From: a virus
Direction: 5' to 3' (one strand)
Length of the DNA: 51,413 bases
Virus record (IMG/VR): IMGVR_UViG_3300024229_000009
Coordinates: 1-51,413 of that record
Under the pieces are notes generated by a model. That model saw nothing but the letters and a program-made list of their open reading frames with translations, had not been told where the DNA came from and did not search any database. The number at the start of each line of letters is the position of its first letter. The first letter of the stretch is position 1. This document shows positions 18,642 through 28,464 of this stretch, in pieces. Both the position numbers and the translations under genes were made by a program.

Positions 18642-19529
18642 TTATTTAATCCACTTATCTCTTCCTTTTAATATCTGAGTTAGTTCGCTTAATTTTATAG
18701 TATTCAGTCTTATTTTTGCATTTCTTAAAGAAGCAGAAGATTGTTTTTGAGCTCTTCTAACAATATACTCCTGAACACCAAACTTAGATTTTAAAATAGT
18801 AGATTGCAAATAATCATACATAAAAGTCTCTGCAAGTTTGTGTACTTTTATTTCACTATCAGCATAACCATATAAACCATCAGAAACATACTCAATAATT
18901 ATGTTTTTATCTTTTAAGTTTGAGCTGAATAATATATAACCCTTGTTTTTGTCTATCAGATAACTTCCATTATGATTAGCAGAACCTGTATCTATACCAA
19001 ATCTTTTCCCTAAAGCATAAGAGTCTGGTTCAGTTAACTTGTCATTTGTGTTAGCTTTCCAATTATCTTCAATTATAGCAGTACCTTTTAAAGCATTACC
19101 ATCATTGTCCATTAAAATATTTCTACTAGCAGAATTATCTTGTAAATATGAATCTGTAATTTTAGAATTGTAATTTTGTGGAATAGGGTGTGTCATTCCA
19201 TCGTCTCCTACATAGGATATTTTTGCTGCACTAACAAAATCATGCGGCAAATGAACCTTAAGCGTTTCAGGCACTTGAATTTCAAATCCGACCACCTCTC
19301 TTAGAGCATCATAATTAAGCTCTTGTATAGCCCTTTTAGCGTGAAATACAACCTCGTTTCTATCTACTTTGTTAATTACCTTGTCGTCTCCTACATAACT
19401 TAATAAAAAATTATTAATTATGTCTTCTAACAACAAATACTGATAAGTTCCCCAGTTTTCACTTGAAGGGTCGCTACCATTATTTTGGTAATATTCTCTT
19501 TGCGTTATGCTTTGTCCTATTTTTGGCAT
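18642..19529 (-). CDS. Head-tail connector / tail tubular protein (295 aa)
   Basis: It sits between another connector-like gene and the nozzle, with one- to four-base gaps, as in the conserved neck module. The N-terminus carries NWGTYQYLLLEDIINNF (25-41), and the middle has alternating beta phrases (KVHLPHDFVSAAKISYVG). The C-terminal helix is rich in Arg, Lys and Gln (YIVRRAQKQSSASLRNAK). These features resemble adaptor/tail-tubular-A proteins that ring the portal in crAss-like and T7-like phages. Which ring it forms is not decidable here. Confidence 0.65.
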   Translation of the reverse strand: MPKIGQSITQREYYQNNGSDPSSENWGTYQYLLLEDIINNFLLSYVGDDKVINKVDRNEVVFHAKRAIQELNYDALREVVGFEIQVPETLKVHLPHDFVSAAKISYVGDDGMTHPIPQNYNSKITDSYLQDNSASRNILMDNDGNALKGTAIIEDNWKANTNDKLTEPDSYALGKRFGIDTGSANHNGSYLIDKNKGYILFSSNLKDKNIIIEYVSDGLYGYADSEIKVHKLAETFMYDYLQSTILKSKFGVQEYIVRRAQKQSSASLRNAKIRLNTIKLSELTQILKGRDKWIK

Positions 19530-19533
19530 CTAA

Positions 19534-20277
19534 TTAAGTGTTTTGTTTTTGAAATTCTTGAGTTTCTATAGCATTGGTAACCTCTAATACTTCTTTTTCT
19601 CTTATACTCAGACCTGCAAACTTACATATCTTTATTACTAGCTCTGTCTCATCGGAGCTTGATATTTCAAAATCAACAGAAGTATCACTGTTATAAACAG
19701 GATCTGATGAAATAGTATTATAACCCCAATGCGGATCTGATGGTTTTTTGATATAATTACATTTTAAAGCTATTTCAGAATTCTGTGGAGTTGAGGCTGT
19801 ATAATAAATACTTAAAGGTCTTGCAAAAACCTTTACGCCTTCTCTTTTGAATACAGGATAAGTAACAGTTGGTGAGCTAAGATTGCTGTTCACAATCATA
19901 TCAAACTTGTGTTTTGGTATCTCTTGTAATACCTTTCCATTATAAGTTAAATTAATAAGCTTGTATAAATTTGATGGAAAAGAAAAATAATCATCTTCAC
20001 CACCAACACTTACAGAACCTACATCAGTATACTGTAAAGTTGCACTTGTTGCAAAAAGGTCTATTTTGTTTTGTATTTGTACGACACTATCTCCATATCC
20101 CAAAGCTCTTTTTCTTTGATTTTGTAATAAAACAGCTCTAGAATAATCAGAAAAATAATTCTCAAATATTTCTAACTGAGCTTGTTTTGCAAAATAATCA
20201 AATTCAGAAGGAGCAATGTATCCTCGATTGTCTTTATTCAACAGAAATAAAACTGTGTTTCTTACGCTATTTATCAT
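19534..20277 (-). CDS. Head-tail connector / adaptor protein (247 aa)
   Basis: The N-terminus starts with a helix-rich segment (LLNKDNRGYIAPSEFDYFAK at 13-32), then AQLEIFENYF, which looks like portal-binding adaptor helices. A beta domain follows (FSFPSNLYKLINLTYNG). It heads the connector-nozzle operon: a terminator and a TAnnTTTG element lie just before its start, 15 bases away. No enzymatic motifs are seen. The assignment is from order and style; both this and the next gene may form stacked rings under the portal. A GTTCACAATCAT copy lies inside it (19888-19899). Confidence 0.6.
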   Translation of the reverse strand: MINSVRNTVLFLLNKDNRGYIAPSEFDYFAKQAQLEIFENYFSDYSRAVLLQNQRKRALGYGDSVVQIQNKIDLFATSATLQYTDVGSVSVGGEDDYFSFPSNLYKLINLTYNGKVLQEIPKHKFDMIVNSNLSSPTVTYPVFKREGVKVFARPLSIYYTASTPQNSEIALKCNYIKKPSDPHWGYNTISSDPVYNSDTSVDFEISSSDETELVIKICKFAGLSIREKEVLEVTNAIETQEFQKQNT

Positions 20278-20292
20278 AGGATATATTTTTTA

Positions 20293-20300
20293 CAAAAGTA
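20293..20300 (-). promoter_or_regulatory. Promoter -7 element TACTTTTG
   Basis: It lies 15 bases before the start at 20277 and directly downstream of the terminator at 20302-20335, so the connector operon appears to restart transcription here. No -33 TTG is visible. Confidence 0.5.
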
Positions 20301-20301
20301 A

Positions 20302-20335
20302 TAAAAAAAAAGAGGTCATATCTCAGGCCTCTTTT
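20302..20335 (-). terminator. Rho-independent terminator, minus strand
   Basis: An eight-base stem (20328-20335 with 20308-20315) and a 12-base loop are followed on the minus strand by a T run (about 20311-20302). It ends the capsid-operon transcript after the gene at 20363. The reverse strand is also hairpin-like but lacks as good a T run. Confidence 0.75.
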
Positions 20336-20362
20336 CTTTGCATATAAAAATAACTAAGGATA

Positions 20363-21139
20363 TTACAATTTGTTTGTAATATTTTGTAATACATCAAGAC
20401 CTTCATCAGTCTTAAAATACACTGCTAAAGCAGAATAAACGTTTTCACCATAAGGAACAACAATAATTTTTTCTTTCTTGTTATCTCCCCATACTACAGT
20501 TCTATTGTCTGATTTAATATGTAAAACATTCATTTCAACTGCTCTTACAGCTATATTTCTAAGCTTTAAGTTTTCATCATTTAAAAGATCCATAAATTCA
20601 GATGAGTTATTTCTAGCCCATATAATCATGTCTCTTCTAAGTTCAGAAGAAGTCATTCTTGATATTAAGTTTTTATTTTTTAAAACAACTCTAGCTATTG
20701 CTTCTAGGTCATTTATATCCATATCTTTTGCCGCAACTTGTGCATCTAATGATGAAACCATGTCTTGCACATCTTCTTGTGCGTCTTTTTCTGGGTCAAA
20801 CTCATAATACCTTTTATTAAAATCAGGGTGAATTAATAAAAACTTTTGAAGATTAAGGTTATAATCTGGTACAATTAATTTACCGTCTTTAAATGTAATA
20901 GGTTCAATAGTAGCTATTCCGTCTTGTTCATCAACAAAAGGAGATATTTGGTTCGTAGCCCATCTCAAAGCTCTATTAAGCTGTCCGTCAAAATATGTTA
21001 GGGGTTTAGAAGACGTATGTTTTACATTAATCATATGTCTTATAGGTGTCTTGTCACCTTTTAAAATAAATATTCTTTGTTTTCTTTCTAGTTTAGGTAG
21101 AATTACAGAATATCCTGTGTTTTTTGTTTGTATTGCCAT
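20363..21139 (-). CDS. Hypothetical virion-module protein (258 aa)
   Basis: I do not recognise the fold. Visible features are a basic N-terminus (LPKLERKQRIFILKGD), a beta-looking stretch around TIEPITFKDGKLIVPDYN, and a charged helical middle (DINDLEAIARVVLKN). It lies between the major capsid gene and the connector genes and is fenced by two terminators, so it may be transcribed only by partial read-through from the capsid gene. A head-completion or decoration role is possible from position but has no direct support. Confidence 0.6.
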   Translation of the reverse strand: MAIQTKNTGYSVILPKLERKQRIFILKGDKTPIRHMINVKHTSSKPLTYFDGQLNRALRWATNQISPFVDEQDGIATIEPITFKDGKLIVPDYNLNLQKFLLIHPDFNKRYYEFDPEKDAQEDVQDMVSSLDAQVAAKDMDINDLEAIARVVLKNKNLISRMTSSELRRDMIIWARNNSSEFMDLLNDENLKLRNIAVRAVEMNVLHIKSDNRTVVWGDNKKEKIIVVPYGENVYSALAVYFKTDEGLDVLQNITNKL

Positions 21140-21161
21140 TTTATTAAAATTTAATTAGATT

Positions 21162-21191
21162 AAAAAAAGGGGAGAAGACAAGCCCCTCCCC
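21162..21191 (-). terminator. Strong rho-independent terminator after the capsid gene
   Basis: A GC-rich six-base stem (21186-21191 with 21169-21174) is followed on the minus strand by seven T residues. It lies directly behind the major capsid gene, as expected for a highly transcribed gene. Confidence 0.85.
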
Positions 21192-21199
21192 ATTTGTTA

Positions 21200-22582
21200 T
21201 TATTGCATCAACATGAAGTTGTTAACTCCCATTGTACATAAAGCTCTTTCTGATAAGAAATGAACTTCCATATTGTCTTTATCTGATGTAGATGCACCAC
21301 CAGCAGATCCAGTTACCCAAGACTTGTATTTTCTGTCTTCAGTAGGAGAGACTCTATATCTTACATGTAAGAAAGGTCTTTTTGCATTTTCTCCTAATAC
21401 TTGATCGTAAATAGTAGTTGTCCCAGCAGGAACTAAAATACCATCAACTCCACCAATATTACCTCTAGTAGTAGCGTCGTTTAAGTATTTCCAGTCAGAC
21501 TTATAAAAGTCATATCCGATTCTAAATCCTGTAAATCCAAGATTTAAAGCCATATCTTCATCATTATCGAATAAACCATAAGAAGAAGTAGATGCTCCAC
21601 TATTGTTTTGAGCAGCTAATACTGTGTCGATTTTAAAAGATGTATCTCTGTTTACAAATAATACATTTTCTTGAATTGCTCCTTCTTTATCAAGAACTTT
21701 AGCAATGTTTTCAAGATCAGTTCTGTCTCCGATATCTCCACTTGATGTGTTACCATTGTTTTCGATTTCGTAGAAAAGACCTTTTGTACCTTTGTAACCT
21801 GCAGTTAAAGCTCCAGATCCAGAAGCAGCTGGTTCACCTTCAACCATTGAAGTCTCTAGGTAATCCTCGAATCTTAATCTAGTTTCATGCTCAGATTTTA
21901 AATACCATAAGTATCCGTTTGCTCCGTTTTCAGTGCTTACTTCTACCCACCCAACGTGTGCCATTTCAGATCCGCTTACTTCGTACTTATCTTTAATGAT
22001 GATTGGATTGTTTTCTTTAGCTTCAAAATCAGCTTCAAGAGATCCGTCCATTCCGTTTGTTCCTTTTTTAAATTCAGAACCATAAACGAAAATTGTTACA
22101 GCATCTGCTGCATCAAAAGGTCCGTTTCCGTCAGTACCTGCAACGTGTAATAAATCTTTAGTTGCAAAAGTAGCTACGTCAATAGAATCAGTTGCTACTG
22201 CTGTAATTAAAGCTTTAGCTTGAGATCCTGATTTAGAAACAATAATAGTTTGATTAACTCTAAAGCTATGTCCTGTTACAGCAATAGTATCTAAGTCTGT
22301 AATAGTACCAGAAGCTTGAATATGTAATCTTCCTTGCTCACTCCATTTAATTAAGTCAGAGCTTGAAGGAATCTCAGCGCCTACCATTCTTAAGAAAGAA
22401 GCGATAGATCTGTTTCCATATCTTTCAAATTCTTTTTCATATAAATCTGGAAGATATTGTTGTGCGAATGTGTAATCAGCATTACTAAGGTAGTTAGAGT
22501 TTCCTAACGCCTTACCTGGTGCTGGTGTCAATGATGTGCTACCGCCTATTGAGCCGTTAGCAAAATTAATCGATTGTGCCAT
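21200..22582 (-). CDS. Major capsid protein
   Basis: This 460-residue protein follows a scaffold-like gene and precedes a strong terminator, the usual place for the HK97-fold shell protein. The N-arm is Ser/Gly-rich (about 1-30). The segment YEVSGSEMAHVGWVEV (about 203-218), followed by GYLWYLKSEHETRLRFEDYL, is the kind of core seen in crAss-like capsid proteins. An inserted beta-rich part (about 95-190) could be an extra surface domain. The gene has no own promoter-like box in its 22-base leader, so expression probably comes from the box at 23784. N-terminal processing cannot be judged. Confidence 0.85.
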   Translation of the reverse strand: MAQSINFANGSIGGSTSLTPAPGKALGNSNYLSNADYTFAQQYLPDLYEKEFERYGNRSIASFLRMVGAEIPSSSDLIKWSEQGRLHIQASGTITDLDTIAVTGHSFRVNQTIIVSKSGSQAKALITAVATDSIDVATFATKDLLHVAGTDGNGPFDAADAVTIFVYGSEFKKGTNGMDGSLEADFEAKENNPIIIKDKYEVSGSEMAHVGWVEVSTENGANGYLWYLKSEHETRLRFEDYLETSMVEGEPAASGSGALTAGYKGTKGLFYEIENNGNTSSGDIGDRTDLENIAKVLDKEGAIQENVLFVNRDTSFKIDTVLAAQNNSGASTSSYGLFDNDEDMALNLGFTGFRIGYDFYKSDWKYLNDATTRGNIGGVDGILVPAGTTTIYDQVLGENAKRPFLHVRYRVSPTEDRKYKSWVTGSAGGASTSDKDNMEVHFLSERALCTMGVNNFMLMQ

Positions 22583-22604
22583 TTTAAATAATTTTTTTTA
22601 ATGT

Positions 22605-23759
22605 TTAACGTTTTTTAATTTTTAATCCAGAACTAAAACTCGCCGTATCTTGCAATACTTTGAATTGAGTTCCGCTTTTTGAAGAATCAACGTTATTTCT
22701 TACAGACATTTCTATGTTTTTTCCGTCTTTTACAACTTCATTAACCGCATCCGATTTACCTTGTTCATAAAAGAACTTAGCATACTTTTCAGGGTTCATA
22801 GCCATAGAAAGAGCTGTATGATATTTACCAGCATCTTTAAGCAATCCGTTTTCGTCAACGTGTTTGTTTATAAAGTTTGTTAAATCGCTGTTTTTATTTA
22901 CAATTTCATTAACATCTTTAGGTTTATAAGTAAGCTTACTGTCTCCTAAATTAAATTCAAAACCTTTGAACTCATCATTAAAAAACTTGTTAGTCTTTTC
23001 TTGAAAAACCTCACGTTGAGTTTGCGTTGCTTTTTCTTGCTTTGCTGACTCTTCTTTATAATTATTGAAAAACTTGAAAGCTTCTTTATAATTTTCTGGC
23101 ACATTCTCGTCACTTGACTCAAGTGGAGTTTTGTATTTCTCCTTTAAATTATTAAAATACTCTTTAGCTTTAAATAATTCTTGCTTTTTTGCTAGAGTTT
23201 TCTTCTTTATATCATATTCATTGTCACTGTCTTCTGTATAAGCAAACTTTTCGTTAATCAAAAAGTCTACATCAGAATCATCAAGACCAGGATTATTTTC
23301 CTTATAGTAATTTCTAAGTAAATTTTCCTCGTTTACATCATCTATGTTTTGCTGTAGCTTAACATAATCATCTAAACCTCTTTTTGTTTCTTTCTTATAC
23401 TCAAGATAGTTTTCTACTTCTTTTGGAAGCTCTTGCTTTTTTTCATTATTTTTAAGAACGTTATCTAAAGAATCTAAATCAATTTTATACTTATCAGACA
23501 AATACTGATTGATTACATCTTCTTTTGATATTTTTTCTTCTGTTTTTTTTTCTTCAGGTTCAGACTCCTGAGTTATTTCTTCTTTAACCTCTTCTTTAGC
23601 TTCTGTTTCAGTTTCTTGAACTTCTTTTTGTTCTTGTTCAACAACTTCATCTTTCACTTCTTCTGCAGGTTCTTCCTTTTTTGCAGAAGGTAGATTTATC
23701 TTAAAATCTACGTCATTTGAATTATCTTCAATGACTTTTGCTTTGATTTCTTCACTCAT
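22605..23759 (-). CDS. Capsid scaffolding protein candidate (384 aa)
   Basis: The first ~90 residues are extremely acidic and Glu/Lys-rich without structure-breaking motifs (many EVKEE-type repeats). The rest is long charged helices, ending in a basic tail (GLKIKKR). Position between portal and capsid genes, high charge and coiled-coil character are typical of scaffolding proteins, which guide shell assembly and then leave. No protease motif is seen. The call rests on order and composition. A TAnnTTTG element lies 24 bases upstream. Confidence 0.7.
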   Translation of the reverse strand: MSEEIKAKVIEDNSNDVDFKINLPSAKKEEPAEEVKDEVVEQEQKEVQETETEAKEEVKEEITQESEPEEKKTEEKISKEDVINQYLSDKYKIDLDSLDNVLKNNEKKQELPKEVENYLEYKKETKRGLDDYVKLQQNIDDVNEENLLRNYYKENNPGLDDSDVDFLINEKFAYTEDSDNEYDIKKKTLAKKQELFKAKEYFNNLKEKYKTPLESSDENVPENYKEAFKFFNNYKEESAKQEKATQTQREVFQEKTNKFFNDEFKGFEFNLGDSKLTYKPKDVNEIVNKNSDLTNFINKHVDENGLLKDAGKYHTALSMAMNPEKYAKFFYEQGKSDAVNEVVKDGKNIEMSVRNNVDSSKSGTQFKVLQDTASFSSGLKIKKR

Positions 23760-23783
23760 AATAAATTAAATTAAATTTTTATA

Positions 23784-23791
23784 CAAAAATA
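23784..23791 (-). promoter_or_regulatory. Promoter -7 element TATTTTTG (scaffold-capsid operon)
   Basis: The box is 24 bases before the scaffold start at 23759. A near-palindrome (ATTTTT...AAAAAT) centres just after it. No -33 TTG is present at the usual distance. Confidence 0.5.
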
Positions 23792-23797
23792 CTAAAT

Positions 23798-26245
23798 TTA
23801 TAGTATGTTTTTTTGATCCATGTTTTGTAGTAAATTAGCCATAGGGTCTTGTGCTTCTTCCTCTTGTTCTTCAAAGTTTGTAGGAGGTAAATCTTGTTTT
23901 CTTTGAGCAATCATCTTACTTTGTTGTGTTGCTTGCTTTTCAGTTCTCTTGTCTTTCCTATCTTCTTTAAAAGATTCTTTGTTTTTAAAGTTCTCTGACT
24001 CCATTTGCTTTAACTGTAATTCAAACTGATATTTCAACTGAAGCATTTCTTTTTGGATTTCAGCTTCTTGTTTCATTTTTTGTAAATCCAATTGACTTTT
24101 TAATTGTTCCAACTGTGACTCTCCTTGAAGCTTCATTTGTGACTCCTGCATTCTCGATTGAGAAGCGGCTTGTGTAGATTGAACATTAGATTGAGTTTGC
24201 ATTTGCATATTAGCTTGTTGCCTTTTCATATCTTCTTGTTCCTTTCTTTGTTTCTTTATTTTAAGAAGGGTATTAGCTAGTGTTAAATTATTAACCTGTC
24301 TAATATCTATAGCATCATCTAAATCTATTTTTTGTGCCTGTATAGATTGTTGTATGTTTTGCTCTAAAAGTTGTTTTTCTTCTTCATCTGGCTCTAACTC
24401 TATAAATATTCCAAAATCATGTAAATGTAAAGTTCTTATATCATTTAATATTTTAAAATTATTCTTACCAATCATTTTTGCAAAATCATCAGCAAAATTT
24501 GAAAACTGTAAAATATCAGATAATCTATAAGATAAAGCTTGACATAATTTCCTTGTAATAAACAAACCTGATTGAACAATATGTTTTGTAGCAGTATTAC
24601 TATTTAATGCAGCTAGCTTTTGTATTCCCACTAATGCGTACTGATCTGGTTTACTTCCATCTCTAGCCTCATTGACTCCTGTAACAGCTCTAATCATACT
24701 AAGTTGGTAATTATACATATTGATCAAACTAGATATTTTTGCATTAGAACCTGAACTTGTTAATTCTTGAATAGGCACTCTAGCGTTATTAAATTCACCG
24801 TCTTCTGTATAACTACGTCCAATTACAGAACCTGTTTGAAAATACATCGATAATGCTTCAGAAGGGTTGTAGGAAGCACCATTACCCAAATCAACACTGT
24901 TTAATCCATCTGCATCAATAAAGACACCATCTGGTATCATTTTAGAAACAACTTGTTGTAGTTTTAAATGGACTAATTGTATCTGATCTGCAAAAGGCAT
25001 CATTCTTTTAACCAAAGAGTCTATTCTTCCTTTTGACATTTTTATTGCAGACGCAATATATGGAGGTATAGTTTTTTGAAAAGACGATTTAGGTCTAACC
25101 ATGTTTTTCATCATCTCCCACTTTAACAAAGTATTTGTTCCTAAAACCATCACACCCTCATACCAAACATCTATTCTTCTTGCTACTTTTTTAAATCTAG
25201 CTTGTTCTGTTTTTGGTGGATTAAAAGAAGCATCCTTCTTTAACGCTTTTTTACCACCATTACTTCCATCTTTAATTTTATATACAATCTCTTTATCGGT
25301 TTTATATGAAAAATATAATAAAGAAACGTTTGATTTATCTAATCCACTTTGTGATGTTAAATTTTGTGTACTTCTATAACCATCATATCTTGAAGCTGTT
25401 TTAGCTATTTGTTCTAACTCCTCTTGCTCTAAATATGGATTTATCTTTTTTAATTCAGATACATGTACAGATTTTACTTCTCCAAAATAATAACAATCTC
25501 TAAAATTTGGATCTTCAGTTTGTGAATAAACAAAATTTACAGGATCTACATATTCTACCTTAACTCCATCATGTATGTCAAAATCGTGTTTAAGTACAGA
25601 TAATCCCAAAACAACATTATCTTCATCTATTCTTCTTTTAATTTCTTCATAGTCATTAATTTCTAGAATTGTTTTAAGAGCTGTCTCTTGAGCAACCTCT
25701 ACACCTTGCTTGTATCTTAAGTTCATATAAAGATCAAGCTCTTCGTCAGATTTAGGAATTACAGATTCTTCAAAGTTAAAAGCATTTACACCTGTATTGT
25801 CTTTTATAATTTTCAATGGCTCATACGCCATCATGTCTGCTCTTAATTCATTTCTGAAATTATCTCTTTCAATAGTAGAAAACTGATCAACTGCTTCCGC
25901 TTTAATATCGTATAATCTATTAGATATACCATTAACTACAATATCTACAAATTTTGGAATTATTGGAACTGGAGTCCAGTCTAAATTCAAATATGAAAGA
26001 TCTCCATTAATAGATAATTCATTTTTATATTTCTCAACAGGCTGTTCTCCTCTAGCATACAATCTCCTAGTTAAGAACTCTGATCGTATCTCTCCATATA
26101 AAGAACTTCCGTAATCTCTTGAAAACCATTCAGACTCTATTGCTCTACCTACACGAAGGCCATATTCTAAACTAGCTTTTTCTTCATCTGGTGCAAATTG
26201 ATTTGGAAATCCACTTCCAGAATTGAACTTTGGTTTGTTTATCAT
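23798..26245 (-). CDS. Portal protein
   Basis: The portal is the dodecameric vertex channel through which the terminase pumps DNA. At 815 residues this one is long, as in crAss-like phages. Supporting features: it lies directly behind the terminase large subunit (two-base gap) and ahead of scaffold and capsid genes; an alpha/beta body includes DPVNFVYSQTEDPNF near 227-241 and clip/stem-type helices near 535-590; and the C-terminal ~170 residues are a Gln/Met-rich coiled coil (QMQTQSNVQSTQAA and following), matching the extended barrel helices of long portals. The Gln-rich tail ends in an acidic segment. Confidence 0.85.
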   Translation of the reverse strand: MINKPKFNSGSGFPNQFAPDEEKASLEYGLRVGRAIESEWFSRDYGSSLYGEIRSEFLTRRLYARGEQPVEKYKNELSINGDLSYLNLDWTPVPIIPKFVDIVVNGISNRLYDIKAEAVDQFSTIERDNFRNELRADMMAYEPLKIIKDNTGVNAFNFEESVIPKSDEELDLYMNLRYKQGVEVAQETALKTILEINDYEEIKRRIDEDNVVLGLSVLKHDFDIHDGVKVEYVDPVNFVYSQTEDPNFRDCYYFGEVKSVHVSELKKINPYLEQEELEQIAKTASRYDGYRSTQNLTSQSGLDKSNVSLLYFSYKTDKEIVYKIKDGSNGGKKALKKDASFNPPKTEQARFKKVARRIDVWYEGVMVLGTNTLLKWEMMKNMVRPKSSFQKTIPPYIASAIKMSKGRIDSLVKRMMPFADQIQLVHLKLQQVVSKMIPDGVFIDADGLNSVDLGNGASYNPSEALSMYFQTGSVIGRSYTEDGEFNNARVPIQELTSSGSNAKISSLINMYNYQLSMIRAVTGVNEARDGSKPDQYALVGIQKLAALNSNTATKHIVQSGLFITRKLCQALSYRLSDILQFSNFADDFAKMIGKNNFKILNDIRTLHLHDFGIFIELEPDEEEKQLLEQNIQQSIQAQKIDLDDAIDIRQVNNLTLANTLLKIKKQRKEQEDMKRQQANMQMQTQSNVQSTQAASQSRMQESQMKLQGESQLEQLKSQLDLQKMKQEAEIQKEMLQLKYQFELQLKQMESENFKNKESFKEDRKDKRTEKQATQQSKMIAQRKQDLPPTNFEEQEEEAQDPMANLLQNMDQKNIL

Positions 26246-26247
26246 GT

Positions 26248-28464
26248 TTATTTTATAATTTCGCTAACAGAACCTTTGTTACTGTATTTTGCAAAGTTAA
26301 CATTTATTTGATTATGTTTTTGTATGTTTGTCCGTTGCTTACTCTGGTTTGCCATTATAGCAAAGCCTGAACTAACCGTAGCATCAAATCTAGTTCTATT
26401 ATTGATATCATAATTAGCCCAATCAAGTAAAGTTCTGTTAAAATACAAATTTCCACAAGAACCATAATCAAGATTTTCAATATCATTAATAACACCAACA
26501 TGGTTTTCAATATAACCTTCTATAGCTTCAGCATGTACAGATATTACAGCTTGAGAAGAGGGTATGCCTCCTAACTCTTTCTCTGATTTCGACAAGGCAT
26601 TTCTGTGTTTATCAGGTCTGTTAAGGGAAAATCTTCTATATCCTCTTTCTTTTAAATAATACAATAATCTTGGTTTGTTGTTTTCTACCAATATAGGCAT
26701 TCCGTAAAAGTGTAAAGCCATTAACACATCTTCATAAAAAATTTCTGCAGTAGGAGGTCTTGATATATACTCAAGAAAAAAACTATTTGTAGGGCCATCA
26801 TCCATATGAAACTTAGTCATACCATGTAAAGCACCTTTAGAACCACCACCTCCCACAGTACCTGATATATCATAAGAGTCACACCCAAAAGCTCCCATAT
26901 GTAAATTTCCTGGTAGTTTTAAGTTCCCTCTTTGTATTACATTGTTCATAATTTGACCTGAAGGTATCCATGAAACAAAAAACCTACCCTTATTATCTGG
27001 AGCCCAAATAACTTCACTATCTCTTTCACCATTTTTCCAATAAAAATTACCTCTATAAATATTACTTTTAATTGCAAAAGAATCATTGTAATCTATCTGT
27101 TCATATATCTTACTAAGATTGAATATTGTATTTTTAGATTCATCTCTAAAAGCATGAGATTCTGTTTTAGGAAACTGTCTATAAAACTCATTTAAAGCAT
27201 CTGAATCATTTTTCAAACCTTCTACTTCATTATCCCAACTATCTAAAACACCTGTATCAATTATATCTCCAGCATTATCAAATACATCTTCTTCTGGAGT
27301 GTCAAATACAGGATATCCATACTCATCAATATAACCTTCAAAATTCCATTCCATAGGAATAAATAAACTATATAAACCAGATTGTGTTTGACCGTTTTTA
27401 TTTCTTTCTAAGACATTAGAATTATTGTAGAGTTTTTTAAAATTTTCCCCTCCTTTATCTAAAGCATTAGATGTAGAGCCCATCATGCACTTTCCTATTA
27501 CTTTCGATCCAAGTCTAAGAGTGGTTTTCGTGACTCTCCAGTTATTAAGAATGTTTTCGGGTTTTTCCCATTTTCCTGCCTCATCATGAACGAGGAGTGA
27601 AAGTTTTTCTCCATCGTAGGAGTTGTTACCGGTGTTTTTCCAATCGATTGTGGTGTCAAGTCCGACCATTTCTTGAACTTTGGTGTTAGACTCGAGTCTC
27701 TTTCGTGTAAATTTCGAAGCGGGTACTCTGTACGCGAGTTCTGTCTTGGGGCGATCCATACCGTCTTGGATGGGTCTGAAAAAGAATGGATAATTGATCG
27801 ATATTGGTACCACCTTATCTGTGAACATCTTTTTAGCATCGGCTCCAGATTTGGACAATATCCCGTACCGTGCATCGGAAGATATGGTTGCCAAGTTAAC
27901 TGTCTCTGCGGATGCCATAAACGAAAAACCGCTACGTCTGTTCTTGAGATAGCACATTCCATAACACCTTTGATCTGCTTTACACGCTTCCCAAAAAATA
28001 AAGAATAATCTGTTTGCTTCTCGAAAGTCTGGCTTCCCAACATCAATCTTGGTCCACTGCAAGTACATATAGTGAGAGCCAGTAATATAAGTAGGAATGC
28101 CTTTGTTAGTAAACCAATAACCTTCTTCACGCTTTTTAAACTCATTATCTATGTAATTGTGCCATTTATTTTTAAAATCATCAGGTAAATCTCTCCAATC
28201 AAATATATTATTAATTCTTTTTAATTCTTTTGGATACTCTTGCCTAGTCCATTTTTTTGTGTTAGCAACATCTTCTTCTTTAGGTAATGCAATAATTAAG
28301 CCTTGAATTGAATATACTTGTCCTATTTGACCTGTTTTGCTTATTATAATAATATCATACTCTTTATTATAACCATATTTCCATGACTTCGATTTGTTTT
28401 TTGATTTTAAAACCTTAGTAGGAATTACATCTTTTAATACAGAATATAAAGTTTGTTCATACAT
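26248..28464 (-). CDS. terL: Terminase large subunit (packaging ATPase-nuclease)
   Basis: The protein powers DNA packaging and cuts the concatemer. Visible motifs: an adenine-binding region near TGSHYMYLQW (128-137), a Walker A variant KNRRSGFS (174-181), Walker B LLVHDE (290-295), and the coupling motif GST (329-331). The C-terminal RNase H-like nuclease shows an Asp in FGCDSYD (near 530) and acidic residues near LVENN. At 738 residues it matches crAss-like terminases. It overlaps the small-subunit candidate by one base. The DNA coding for residues about 125-325 is clearly richer in G+C than the rest of the gene (see findings), while the reading frame stays open throughout. Confidence 0.92.
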   Translation of the reverse strand: MYEQTLYSVLKDVIPTKVLKSKNKSKSWKYGYNKEYDIIIISKTGQIGQVYSIQGLIIALPKEEDVANTKKWTRQEYPKELKRINNIFDWRDLPDDFKNKWHNYIDNEFKKREEGYWFTNKGIPTYITGSHYMYLQWTKIDVGKPDFREANRLFFIFWEACKADQRCYGMCYLKNRRSGFSFMASAETVNLATISSDARYGILSKSGADAKKMFTDKVVPISINYPFFFRPIQDGMDRPKTELAYRVPASKFTRKRLESNTKVQEMVGLDTTIDWKNTGNNSYDGEKLSLLVHDEAGKWEKPENILNNWRVTKTTLRLGSKVIGKCMMGSTSNALDKGGENFKKLYNNSNVLERNKNGQTQSGLYSLFIPMEWNFEGYIDEYGYPVFDTPEEDVFDNAGDIIDTGVLDSWDNEVEGLKNDSDALNEFYRQFPKTESHAFRDESKNTIFNLSKIYEQIDYNDSFAIKSNIYRGNFYWKNGERDSEVIWAPDNKGRFFVSWIPSGQIMNNVIQRGNLKLPGNLHMGAFGCDSYDISGTVGGGGSKGALHGMTKFHMDDGPTNSFFLEYISRPPTAEIFYEDVLMALHFYGMPILVENNKPRLLYYLKERGYRRFSLNRPDKHRNALSKSEKELGGIPSSQAVISVHAEAIEGYIENHVGVINDIENLDYGSCGNLYFNRTLLDWANYDINNRTRFDATVSSGFAIMANQSKQRTNIQKHNQINVNFAKYSNKGSVSEIIK

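Noticed and set aside
27498-28145. Long alternative minus-strand frame (215 codons) and a plus-strand frame at 27673-28008
   Set aside because: Both overlap the terminase ATPase core, where all expected motifs are in the main frame; the extra frames follow from the higher G+C there.
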